In this document: positions 45,201 through 57,400 of the stretch, piece after piece
How the letters are laid out: each line of letters starts with the position of its first letter
Position numbering within the stretch: position 1 is the stretch's first letter
Origin: Strongylocentrotus droebachiensis
Taxonomy: Eukaryota > Echinodermata > Echinoidea > Camarodonta > Strongylocentrotidae
Assembly: GCA_035222895.1 (NCBI GenBank)
Contig: JAVYIG010006831.1
Coordinates: 47,165-111,164 of the forward strand
Reading direction: 5' to 3'
DNA length: 64,000 bases
Made by a program: the position numbers and the translations under genes
The notes under the pieces: generated by a model
Database searches by the model: none
Told to the model about the DNA's origin: nothing
What the model saw: only the letters and a program-made list of their open reading frames with translations

Positions 45201-47478
45201 TGACCAAAAAATATTAATATAGAACATTTTTTTGACTGCTTCGAGTAAATCCATTTTCTGTTTCTCGAAAAAACATTTCTCAAAATGACAATTTTGGTCG
45301 CATCACATTCTTCATATTTATCTCAGTTTATATTTGTTGCTTGTAAGCTTTATTGTAGCGCAGTTCACGACATACCGCCCGATTTGGTGGTCTTAATATG
45401 TATAAGCTGACAACGAATAATGGTTGACTGCTGGTCTTGTAATCATTACTTAAATGTACTTCGAGTAAATCCATTTTTCTGTATTTTTGAGAGAGGAAGA
45501 AATTTTTGAAAGAAATCTGACTCAAAATTAATTTGTCTTCATATTTATCTCAGTTTATTTTTTGTTTGTTTGTTTGCTTTATTGTAGCGCAATTCACGAC
45601 ATAGAGCCCGAAGTTGACGGTATTAATCTCGTGGTCGATTTCCTACATCGACACCAAGGTATCTTCCAGGTTTATTTTCGTTTAGCCCTTTAATATGTCT
45701 CTATACAGTGAGTCAAAAAAAACTTTACACCTAGAAAATTGCTAATTATTTGAAAAATCATCGATGAACATTAAATTGTTATATGTCTTATGAAAGAGTG
45801 TTTTATCCCAAATCATTTAGTACAATTTATGTGTGGTATGCGTTCACGCGTGGATGAACAGGAGACATTGTTTGCGAGAGTGCAAAAAATCGACTTGCGC
45901 CAAAGTTGCTTATGTGATGTTTAAATAAAACAATTGGGATTTGGGTATTAATCCGGTCTTTGCAGTTCCAAATAAGATCCCGAACAAAATTAATCATGCC
46001 ACACATATTAAATATCGAATATAAAATATCAACGATCATTTGTGCGCGTGTGTGTGGGTGTGTATGACTTTGCCCTTTGCAAACAAACATATGCAATGCA
46101 TTTCATTTGATACATTCAATTCATTCTCTCACTCCGCTAATCCCAACATAATACATACTGTAGGCATCACTTTGGCGCAAGTCGATTTTTGCACTCTCGC
46201 AAACAATGCCACCTGTTCATCCAAGCGTGAACACATACCACACATAAATAGTACCAAATGATGCGGGATGAAACACTCTTTCATAAGATGTATAATAATT
46301 TACTGTTCATAGATGATTTTAAAAATAATAAGCAATTTTGTAGGTGTAAACTCTTTTTTAACTCACACGGTATAAGCAGGGAGATAGCGAGGAAAAAAAA
46401 TCTCAGAATGAATATAATTTTTTTGGTTTTCTGTTTTACAAAATGATTTAGATTAATATTACGATAAGTTCCTATCTACAGCACGTTACAGTAACTTTCG
46501 AGAAATCGACCGAAAGGCAATTTCAATAGCCTTGTCCTTCATCTCGTGAAATGTGCAAACATTGCAATAAAGTATTGCGTAGTGTGATCATTGTTTCTAT
46601 GGGATATACAATAAGGAGCTCATAGTGTTCTATATTCAATTAATCTTTTTTTTACAATTGTACTAAACAATGTTTTTCTAAAGATGTTAAAGTAGATGAA
46701 TGCAAAAACCAATTATTTATTTTTCTGAGGTCGTTTGTAAAAATCCAAGTTTCCTATGCTTTTCTCTCATGGCATCGTAGGAGGTTATCCCATTGCTGTC
46801 GTCACTCACGTTGATAAAGCCAAGCGAAAGAATATCGACGTTCTCACCGCCGTGCTCCGGGTATCAGGATTTGGGAACATCTACGAGGTCGCTAACATCA
46901 CCGACGAGAAGACCAACCTATTTGAGCAGCACCAACTGAATCTCCTGACCCTGATAGAGAGATGCATGACCATAGGAGATGATACAACTGTCTTCAAGCA
47001 CTACCAACGTGTGGAGCTGGAGCAGAAGGAGGACAAAGCGAAGATGAGTCTGACAGAGAAACCAGTGCCAACAGCAAAGGTATCACGTCAAGAGGTTCAA
47101 AGCGTCAACAGGACGGAAAAGAATCAGGAGTGTAAAAAGGCGGAGGACGAGCGGAGAGAGATTGAACACATGAAGAACGACCTTGAGAAGAGGAGGATGG
47201 AGCTAGAGTTCCAGGAGCAGGATCATAAGATGAGAGTGAAGATGGGGAGGCAGCAGCAAAAGCTTCAGATGGAGTTGGAGAAGCAGCAGCAAAAGCTTCA
47301 GCTTGAGCGACAGAAGCTGGAGTCCCGCGAGATGCAACTCCAGGAAGAAGAGCGGGAACGTCGGTTCCAAGAACAGTTGCGGAACATAGAGACAGACAAA
47401 CGTGACGAGCTCATGCGCATCATGAAGGCCAACAGATCTAAAGGGTCATGGATTCCGACCAGTTACCAATATTCGTGA
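42210..47478 (+). CDS. IFI44-like P-loop GTPase with coiled coil, paralogue 1
   Basis: Four exons: 42,210-42,609; 44,707-44,830; 45,588-45,658; 46,781-47,478 (intron phases 1, 2, 1; GT-AG). Spliced length is 430 aa. An N-terminal helix is followed by FIGLFGRTGCGKSSLINSL (P-loop about 58-66), a VIDNRGLD G3 motif (D113), a buried strand ITCAVFVF and VVTHVD G4 (207-210), then a charged Glu/Gln/Lys coiled coil from about 240 to 425 with a repeated QQQKLQ unit. The order GxxGxGKSSxINS, VIDxxGL, I-C-AVFVF, VxTHVD and a late two-helix block (NLFEQHQLNLLTLIERCM) matches the GTPase domain of interferon-induced protein 44; the vertebrate N-terminal TLDc-type part is absent and the coiled coil is extra. 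The gene lies head to tail with paralogue 2. Its function is presumably GTP-dependent defence or scaffolding, which is inference. Confidence 0.85.
43440..43645 (-). mobile_element. LINE C-terminal fragment
   Basis: The minus strand reads ILWNSLPPHLQSASSLHS, then in the neighbouring frame TFKHNYTKTV. This is the CR1/L2 end motif (LWNSLP..FK). It is a truncated copy inside the fold-back element. Confidence 0.65.
43637..43905 (+). repeat. 16-bp C-rich minisatellite
   Basis: About 15 units, consensus AGGACAACTACCCCCT alternating with AGGACAACCACCCTCC, regular near the start and degenerate toward the right. The related array at 11,090-11,245 runs in the opposite orientation. Confidence 0.8.
45239..45400 (+). 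pseudogene. Relic duplicate of GTPase 1 exon 3
   Basis: Direct duplicate of the region 45,459-45,630 that holds exon 3. It keeps CTTCGAGTAAATCCATTTTC, the acceptor (TTTATTGTAG), then CGCAGTTCACGACAT, but loses the LVVDFLHRHQ part and has no donor. It would end in TGA, so it is a decayed exon copy and not an alternative exon. Confidence 0.65.
45704..46372. mobile_element. Mariner-like palindromic MITE in GTPase 1 intron 3
   Basis: Left end TATACAGTGAGTCAAAAAAA; right end TTTTTTAACTCACACGGTA. Arms of about 250-300 bp pair with each other (AATCGACTTGCGCCAAAGT and its complement at about 45,890 and 46,175). The TA target and CAGTG-type end indicate Tc1/mariner. Non-coding. Confidence 0.7.
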
Positions 47479-48689
47479 TTGCCCAACACAATTATCAAAT
47501 ATATAAGAATTTTTAGAACTATTCTACATACTGCGCCATATTTGTGGCATAAATATGTTTATGTATGGGCATGATCTTGACATCTGATTGAACAAATTAG
47601 GGGACATTTAGATAGCATAATAGTCTCAGCTACAACATACTCAAAAATCAACACAAACCAAGCAGGAACTATATAGAGAAAGGGAGAAGTTATATAGACA
47701 TGTTAAAATTAGATCATGATGATATTGCTCGCGAAAGACGGGAATGTAGAATCCAGATTTGAAAACAAGTCATGTCCCATAGAGAATACACGCAAAATGT
47801 GAAAAATTGACATGCCTCCTTTAATTGCAAAAATACGCCATGATGCCGTTGTCAAAATGAAAAATCGTGTAAATGTATTTGTATAGAATTGTCTCAGCTA
47901 GAACATATCCAAATTTGGAAGAAAATTAATCAATATTTACAAAGATACAATCAAATTTCCAAAAGTATGCTGACGTCATGATATGCAAATTGAAATTTTG
48001 AGTTCGGAGTCCATGATGATGATGTCATGAGTTCATTGAGAGTCAAATGAGACATGAAATCATATTTACGATTCATACTCTATCTAAATATGAAAATAAA
48101 ATTAGGGGTCAACTGGCATCTTAAAGAGCTGCAATGGATTTTGTATAGGCATGTTTTTGCCCATATATAATATGTATTAAAAGCGCTCGCACGCACGGAC
48201 ATGTATCTTAAACGGACGCTCATTCTGTTATTAATGGTCAAAGAAAGGTGAACAAGGTATCAAAATGCTTGGAAAAATGTGCCAAATATGATGACAGAAA
48301 TTGGCGATTTTATGTTGCAAAATGCCAGTATACGCGGGTACGCGCGTAAACGCACACGCATAAGTGCGTGCGCGCAAAATATTAAAATGCCTAAAATGAC
48401 CTGATTCGTACTCTCGTTTAATAGTTAAGTGATTCTGAGCAAATTTTATGTTTGATGTGCACGTTTGCGCGCGTCATGACCTTTATTTGACCTTTGATGA
48501 CATGACCTGTTGACCATTGACCTGAAGTATATGTGATTTGAATTTGAATGAACTTTGAGAACGCATCATGAAGATATGATGGATAATGTGATATCACAAA
48601 ATGGCGCCTGGTTGACGTCACGATAATTTGATGACCTTGAAAATGTTCCTGCCACGTCTCATGGCAATGACCTATTACTGTGCCGAAAT
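47479..48689. other. Downstream of GTPase gene 1, repeat-like
   Basis: AT-rich with CpG-rich words (GCGCGTAAACGCACACGC near 48,340) and many TGACCTTTGA-type words (48,478-48,530), probably old repeats. The stop of gene 1 is followed by no clear AATAAA within 150 bp. Confidence 0.4.
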
Positions 48690-49045
48690 TAAATGAAATT
48701 GACTAAACCAAACTTGAGTTATCCTAGGGCACAAAAAAGTGTAGGAAATAAATAAAGAAAGAAAGAAAATTCTGACGTTGACAGATTCTGTCGTTGACAA
48801 ATTCTAATGAAATTGACTAAACCAAATTTGGTTATCCTAGGCACAAAAAGTGTAGGAAATAAATAAAGAAAGAAAGAAAATTCTGTCGCTGACAGATCAA
48901 CTTATAAATAAAGAAGAAAGAAAATTATGACGAAAACAATAGGTGATCTGTCGTAAACGACAGACCACCTAATAAATAAAGAAAGAAAATTCTGACGAAA
49001 ACAATAGGTGATCTGTCTACGACAGACCACCTAATAAATAGTTTG
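48690..49045. repeat. Compound tandem repeats with quasi-palindromes
   Basis: Two copies of a GAAATTGACTAAACCAAA..GTGTAGGAAATAAATAAAG unit (48,693 and 48,811) are followed by two copies of a unit with ATAGGTGATCTGTC..GACAGACCACC (48,950 and 49,003). The shared spacer is AAATAAAGAAAGAAAG. The second unit is a near-palindrome. Confidence 0.65.
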
Positions 49046-49628
49046 CTTACTTTGGCTCAGTGTTTACATTTGTATAGTCCCAACTTTCTCTTCTATTCCC
49101 TTTTACTTAAAGTTGCACATGAAACTGTGATTAAAAACTAGCTCGTATAGTATTTTGTTCTCCCTGGTATGTACATTCTGTATGTTATCTCCTCATGGAC
49201 TGGATTGACAATAGAGATGCTTCAAAAGTGTAAGGCAGAGTGATCAACAAAGAATACACATGAATGAGGAAGTCGGTAGGGATCATTAGCACGAGGTAAT
49301 TTTAAAACAGTCTGGTAATGTTTCGGAATTACCGAGGGAAAAAATTACATTATGATATGTATTATTTGTTGTATAAATGTTGACGTAGATCCTTGTCGTA
49401 TGCTTTATTCAATCACCCTTAACTGTAGCAGTACATAGTGCATTTGCTTTCACAAATCTACTAACAAATTACAGCTCATTTAGAGATGACTTCAAATATT
49501 CAAGCATTATCTGAAAGCAAACAATGAAACACCCACAGTACAAACACACAAACTCGAGGGCAGAGGTTATGTTTGAAAAAGAATGAATAAATTTGAAATG
49601 AAGGAGTACATGGTTGAAATAAATTTGC

Positions 49629-49683
<55 letters not shown>

Positions 49684-50069
49684 TATAATTTTTATACTTA
49701 ATATGATAAACCTAACACGAACGTTGAGAAGGAAATACTGGGAATAAGCTCACTGGTAACACTCGGAAAGTATCATGATATTAACAATTATAGTCAAGGG
49801 TAATCGTAATTTGTGTTAGCCATAATTATGGGCGTTTGCCAGATGTATTTGGATATTCGGATAATCAGAATGACACGACTAACCTATTCAATCGTTAATC
49901 TCACTTCATTTTCACAAGAAACGGAAATGTTGAAAGCATGGAAAAATGATATGGTAATGAAATAAATGAATGCATGCGCAGTTGAGTTTTACTCCGATAA
50001 GAGATGGAGGGGGCATGTGTGTTTAAGTACATGGATGGGTATAGGCGTAAGTGTATGAGAGGGGTAGAG

Positions 50070-50103
<34 letters not shown>

Positions 50104-51428
50104 AAGAAAGAGAGAGATAGCGAAAAATAGACAGACTGGAAACACAGAAATGCAGGCCAAAAAGGGGAAGAAATATGTTCACGACGGTTCAACCCGGGTT
50201 CAACATTTGGAAGAATAAAATCTGAACTTTCGGTTGCTTATTAAGATCCGCGACCTGATTTCTCCTTGGCTTCGCTGATTGTGTGTTCCACTTGGGGAAG
50301 AAGTGAAACCGTTTAATGTTCAAAATACAAAATTCTACCTTTATTAGTGTTCAAAAAGTGTACGAAATTCTACCGCTAATTTGGGGACTCTCTTGCAAAT
50401 TTTCCCGGGTCATAATACATGAAAAGGCGTTTTGGAGGTTTAAAAAAAAGCAAAATACTACCACTCAGTCGCTCTCCCCCTCGCTTGTAAAGGTACGTAC
50501 TTTAGCCTTAGTCACACTAGGCGTACGGCCGGTGGTTTAACTCTGACACCAACCTTCCCTCTCCCCAACCCCTACAAAATAAATGTTGCGACCATCGACA
50601 ACCATTTTCCAAGAATTAATATTGGGCGATCAGTAATGTTGTAGGGCAGTTGCCGATCGGTAGCCGAATGTCGTACGGAAATTGTCCGACCATCAAGGAT
50701 TTTCGTAAACTAACTTGTGACCGCTCGTGAAAACATTGGCGGAACCAAAAACAGATCAATGACCGATGTTCTAATTTTTATTTACCTCTTTTCATGAAAT
50801 GATTCGAACAAAAGGTTTCTTCTTTATAGATAATACCTTCTCATAACTTTATAGATCAATCTCTATGATTCTTTAGATTTATCAAGAAGATATAAATTTA
50901 TCTGACAAAATAAAGCCTATTGTCAAAACCATTTCATGAAAGGAGGTAAAGAAAATTATTCCAAGTTTATGGGCAATTGTGTATATACCCAACAACATAT
51001 CCATGCAAACAAAGAGATACGATTTGTGTATTGACTATACATTTGGGCATGCATGAATATAAAGAGCTAAATACGTCGATCTTTATACACGTATATATTC
51101 TTGGAACTAAAAATGGGTTAGTTAAATCATGGGCTTAAGACCAATCAATTTTATTTCACTCTGATGCAACTTAAAAATGCCAAATAAGGACATACTGTTC
51201 AAGGGGGCTGTGCTATGCAAATCTAACTCCACCCTACTTATACCAAACGCTAAATATGGTAAAAGCATTATGTCACCCGAGAAAATAACGCCCCCATGAC
51301 AATAGCGTCATATACACCCATAATTCTTTAACCATTATCGCAACGTGTATTTCTAATAGCGAGAAGTGATGCATGATAATCATCAGCATTAAACAAATGA
51401 TTTCAGTTCGATCATCAGTATATGCAAC
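49046..51428. other. Intergenic between the GTPase genes
   Basis: Contains (TA)n at about 49,637-49,680 and (GA)n at about 50,072-50,120 and a small MITE (50,782-50,949). The rest, including the GC-richer 50,500-50,720, was not recognised. The last 100 bp presumably include the gene 2 promoter. Confidence 0.45.
50782..50949. mobile_element. Small palindromic MITE
   Basis: A 168-bp element with ends TTTACCTCTTTTCATGAAAT and the inverse of TTTACCTCCTTTCATGAAAT. AT-rich centre, non-coding. Confidence 0.7.
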
Positions 51429-54400
51429 ATGGCGGCATCGAACAGTGAGCTGACAGAAGAAATCATTGCAATACGGGAAGAAGTGTTGGAATATAAGCCA
51501 GGCAAAGCATCATCGTGTCCTGAGCGAGTTGTCTTCCCGGAAAACCTTTACATAGGTAAGATTTCTAAAGTTCTAAACTGATAGATATGTTTTTGAAAAA
51601 ATTATACAAAAAATTAGGTTGAACATATTCTTGCAATGCAATATGATTCGAAAACATCAGGAGTTTCTATATATTTTGTTTAACCACAAAATATCCTTTT
51701 TTTTTTAATCATTAGGGCTCTTTGGCCCAACAGGATGTGGGAAGACATCATTGATCAATTCGCTGAAGTTTGCTACCCATGGGCGATTACGGAGAGCCAA
51801 GTGGTTGGCGGCAGCTACTCAGGAGAAGGCTGGAGGGCACACCATGTTCAGAAGATTCTGTAATATTACCAGGAATATATTTGTGATTGACAACCGAGGT
51901 CTTGATGAGCCGAATACTGAAAAAGCGCTGACTGAACTACGTGCACAACTGGGTAAGGATACATAGCTGTGTAGGAGAGAGTTTGGATTTAAAATAGTAG
52001 TTTAATACTCATCGTAAAATAAAGTATTATTGACGTTATTGTGCTTCATATATTTTTCAAATCACTAGCAGTGGTCACATCAATGTAATTGTAAAGCCCA
52101 ATAATCACAGGATAACATGAGTCCCGTTCACTGCTTCAAGCTGTATGAACAAGCAAACAGACCCGATCGAGCTACAAACTGACCCGGTCGTATTATAGTT
52201 GATGCTCGACTACGTCACGTTGTAACTTGTCCCTCGTCCTTCTCGTTTTAAGCACGTTGTCACTCCGTCTAAGTGCAGGACGGGGACAATTTTGAACAGG
52301 CCAAAGAGTTCTAGAAGACCCTTATCGTCCAAGTCAGTCCGAGCCCGTCCATGAAGTTCTTAAACAGATCGTAAACAGTTTGTACTATGTTCAACTATTT
52401 TAGTGCGGTGGTTGCTTTAGGCGAGATCCAGCAAGCTGTTTTGAACATCTTATGAACTGTAGGCCTAGGTCCATTTGGTTTATTTCCGTCGGAATGTCGT
52501 ATAGTATCAAGGATTCAACATCCCACTATATTTCTAGTCTAAAAGTATGAGAACCTTCAGTCGCCCGCTAAATCGAAAAAAGATGTAATACAGTTTATTA
52601 TCATCATTATTACAATTATCATTATCATTATTATTATTATTACAATTATCATTATTATTATTATTATTAGCCAGTCCCTTTTGGTGACATTCACTTTTAT
52701 TTTAATCATGTTGTTAGAGTTTCAACTAGGTGCCAGAGAATTGTCGAAATTCTGACAACAAATAATTGGTGTACTAATATAAATGAAAGAAAAGATCAAT
52801 CTAATTTGATGATGGGAAATAATTGTTCTTCTTTAGATGGAAAACGAGGGTACGGGTCAAAAATCGTTTGGCAAGGGGAAACAGATGAGGATGAGCTCGA
52901 TACCTCGGACCCAGTCTTGGATCAACCTCAGACCGGACAACCAATCGGCTGTGCTGTTTTCGTATTTAGGTATTAAACAGAAGTCATAGAAGTTGAATTT
53001 ATTTATTTATTTATTCAGTTTTCTTGAAAATAGGGTAGTCTTTTCAGTGCCAAAGGCCTGCTTTACAAAAGAGCCCTGTACATACAAAGATTTACAAAAA
53101 ATAGAATACATTGTAGAAAACAAAGACATAATACATAAACAACATACCATAAGAGATTGGAAAAAGAAAAAAAACTAGATCAAAATTAACATAAGGCCTG
53201 AAATATTAAACATTTAAGATATTATTGATACGATACAAGACACAAATACAAATACACATGCCATAAAGAACAGACATAAAATCAAACGGGTAAAAAGGTA
53301 AGAAATAAAACTACTACAGACTACACAACTACAAACAAACAAACTAACTGTATAGTAAAAGTCATGATATAACATTAGGTACCAGTACATGCATTATAGG
53401 AGAGAGTGATTCAATTTGGTTTTTGAACATTTGGAGTGAAGTTGCCGTTCGAATATGAGTCGGTATTTGTTATTGATGCTTGGAGCGATGAAAGAAAAAG
53501 ATCGTTTTTTTAATTTAGTCTTGGGTTTCGGAATAAATAAGGGATTTAAGGTAGAATGACGAGTAACATCGTAAACTGGACGTTTACAAGCAAAAGGTTC
53601 TAAATAATAAGGGGCTAGATTATTGAGTATTTTGTAGACGAAAATGCAGTAGTGGTAGTTGATTCTATTTTCAACATTTTGCCATAGAAGACTGCTTAAA
53701 ACGGTGTCTTTTGGAGTTAGATAGTCTCCATTAAGGACTAATCTTGCATATATGTTCTGCGTCCTCTGTAATTCGAGTAAATCTTCCTTTTTGTACCGGC
53801 CCCAAACAACTGAACAGTAATCTATATGTGGAATAATGAGGGAGTAATAAAGATGTTTCAGTAGGCGTTGGTTCAAATAACTCTTAATCCTTCTAGTGCA
53901 TGCAATAGCCCGATTAATCTTATTAGTCACATTCAATATGTGTGGTGTCCAACTTAGACTTTTGTCTAAATATTTGATCTCGGTAACATTCTCAAATAAG
54001 TCTCGTCCATGGCAGATTTTTCAAAATTTGGTTCTTAGTTTTATGTTTCGTTCCAAAGACCATCACTTTAGTTTTCTTTGCATTTATTTCCATATTATTT
54101 ATTTCAAACCATTTACGCAGTAAATCATAATATTTTTGTAGTTTCTTCTGACTGCTTTTTAAATTGTTACCTTTACAAAACAGTGCCGTGTCATCAGCGT
54201 ACAGAGCAATTTTGGTTTGTTTACTAAATTTCAAGTTACACATATCATTAAGAAATAAGCGGAAAAATAAGTGGGCCCAAAATAGACCCTTGGGGCACAC
54301 CAGAGTAAATCTGTAGAAAATTGCTTTGGACACCTTGAAATGAGACGCATTGTTGCCTATTCGTTAGGTATGAAGAGAACCAGTCTAATTCAACAGAATT

Positions 54401-57400
54401 AATACCATAATATGGCATTTTTAATAACAATATTTCGTGAGATATAACATCAAACGCCTTTTTGAGATCAAGGAATATCGCCCCTGTTATCAAACCACAG
54501 TCAATGTTGTTTAACAAGTAATCGGTTATTTCAATTAGACAAGTCGCAGTTGAATGCTTTGGGCGAAAACCCGATTGGCGTTGAGATAGCAGTTTGTATT
54601 CTTGAAGATACTCATAAAGCTGGGCATGGAATGCCTTTTCAAGTATCTTTGACAGACAGGACAATAAAGAAATAATATAATTGCCAATGTCACTTGTTTC
54701 ACTACTTTTTGGTACTGGAATAATCTTGGCTCTTTTGAAATCACTTGGGAAGCATCCTGAGCTTAGAGATTTGTTAAAGACTATTGAAAGCGGTTCAGCT
54801 ATAAAAGGGGCAGCGATTTTCAATAATCTTTGATGTAAGTCATCCAGACCAACAGCTTTGTTAACATCAATTTTCCCAAGTTCTCTTTTTACAAACTCCG
54901 AGTCTATGCTTTTGAATTTAAACGTTGATTAAACCCTTAATAATGTATTCAAGGAATTAAAACTTTGTTGGTTAACAGAGGGTAATGTCGTTTTCCAACA
55001 CTAAAAAACAATTAATTGAATGACTTTGCAATTGCTACCTTGTCTGAAGTCATATGAGTTCCTGTGTTAATATTCGGATTAACTGAAACCTTTTTCTTCG
55101 GGAGTTTTTTTCAGGACTTTCCACGAATTTTGCAATGTGTTAGCACATTGTTGAAATTTGTTGCGAAAAAAGTCCTTTTCAGCTTTTTATTTAAGATATT
55201 TACTTTATTTCTGAGATATTTATATTTATTCCAAAGTTCATTGATTTCCTGACCTACTTCTGATTTTTTAAGTTTGTCAAACTTTCTTTTGCAATAGTCA
55301 CGATCCCTAGGTAGAGCCAGGTATTCATTCAGTTGTAATCCAAAGAGACCCATTCAGTTTCTTTCTTACTGTAACATGGGGAGCATGTTTATCAGCTAAT
55401 GCCTTGAATGCTTCACTGAATTTCTCCCAGCAATACTCTACGTCCTCCTCGGACGATAATAGATCATTCCATTGTATGTTACATAGGTCTTCGACAAAAT
55501 CTTCGACGACAAAATGCCTAAACGATCAAAATGAAAAGATTTCGGGCTTAGCTTTTGAGGTTTTATGTCCAAGGATCACATAGACTAGGGAGTGGTCACT
55601 TAGTCCACTTGAAACTGTTCCAGATTGCTTTATATTGGATAGCATTGAACTAGAAACACAAAATAACGTCAATTAAAGTACTGCTGAAAGGAGTTATTCT
55701 TGTTGGTTCTCGGATAAGCTGAGTTAACTGAAAGGTGGAACAAAGTTCATGCACCTTATTTGAAAGGGTATTTTTAGTCAGCATATTGGAGTTAAAGTCA
55801 CTGAGGACTATAACATTTTTTGTAAAACAAAATACTTGGTCTAGGTAATCGATTTGTAACCTTCAATTCAAACCACATTATTTCCAAATCGTCTTTTCAA
55901 GATCACGTCTTGTAACATATCCTATATTATTTCTTATGTAACACCCAACTCCTCCACCTCGACTACCTCTATCTCTCCTTTCGAAGATGTAACCTGGAAT
56001 GTCTAAGATGTTCGAAGTAAAGGAATCGTCAATCCAGGTCTCAGACATTCTGAATAAATCAACTGAATTGTTACTTATACAAATTTTAATTTCTTCTTTT
56101 TTATTTCGTAAACTTCTAACATTAAGATGGGATATTGACAATCCTTTGTCATAAATAAGTTTGATCTACTTTTTTAAGAGGATTGGTGTCACGTTCTAAG
56201 TTTGACTCATTACCGGCGCAGGACACAAGTTGGAAAACTCAAATTTTCAAAATGTTCTGTTCTATCATTGTATTGAGATTGAGGTACACGGGCATACGTA
56301 ACATGGGCCCAATTTTTATAGTTTGTACACAGAAGAGCTCTCTGATTGCATTTTACTGGTTTCTTAATCGTAATTGGCATGTAAATAATTCACATGGAAT
56401 AGAAAACGAAACAAAAATGAATAACGAAAATAAACGTTGTTAGCCAAAAATCACAGAGAACGAAATGAACATGCATTAAATGAAAATAGGATAAGATTTC
56501 ATCAAAGATCACAGCTTTTCAACAACAAATGCCACGGTTTACCTCTTATGTGGGCAGTTTGTAGTTCGTTTGAGTGATCAGTTTAGTTTCGATAAGTCCT
56601 TTTTTCTGACAATAGTCACCTTTTCACCGTTCGGTTTCTTGACAATGATTTTGCCACCTTGTGTCCAAAAGTGATGTATCTTGAATGATGCTGTTCTGCT
56701 GTTGTCGGAACGTTTTGTAAAGGAAAGGATTGGAGTTGGGGTAGACCGAGGGCATCACTAAAAAGGGTCCTTGGGGTAAGAACCAACAAAGGATGAATGG
56801 AAGGAAAAAAATCACCTAAATCCATTTATACCTATATCATAACCCCCCCCCCCCCACCCGAGTGATACCTTATCACAACATCCCAGGGGAGACAGGAGGC
56901 CAGCCCCACCCACGATATGGACAGGGTCGTACATCCCACAGAGATGAGAATAAATAACTGATCTCTCTTGCCAAATGTCTCAATAGCTTTCACTCACTTT
57001 GCTGTTGATACCTTTGGTACGAACTTCTGAATTTAGTAAATGTATTGGGTAATCGTACATCTTCAAGTACGCAGTTAATTTCTTCAGTCGCTGGCCAATT
57101 AAAACTATTTATAAGGTTGTTTTTTGGATGCCTGGGGGGAGGTCGAGTTTACGAGACACGATATTCTATTCCGGTTTTTATCTTTGACTTTTATTTGCCA
57201 ATTGCGATTTCCCGGTTGCATCTCCTCGTCTCTCCTCCCCTTGACCTAGTTTTGTATGGCTGAGCAAATTTTGCTTCAAATTCACCTGATATTGTCAAAC
57301 TTTTTAAACGAATGAGACACTTTTTCTCAAATTTATTAGAGATAATCAATTGTCGCATATTTGAAAGACTACATCCCTCATGTCTCAAACAGCAAAATAT

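Noticed and set aside
49890-50192. 93- and 67-aa Ser/Leu-rich frames
   Set aside because: They cover a (GA)n microsatellite; repetitive Ser-Leu translation only.
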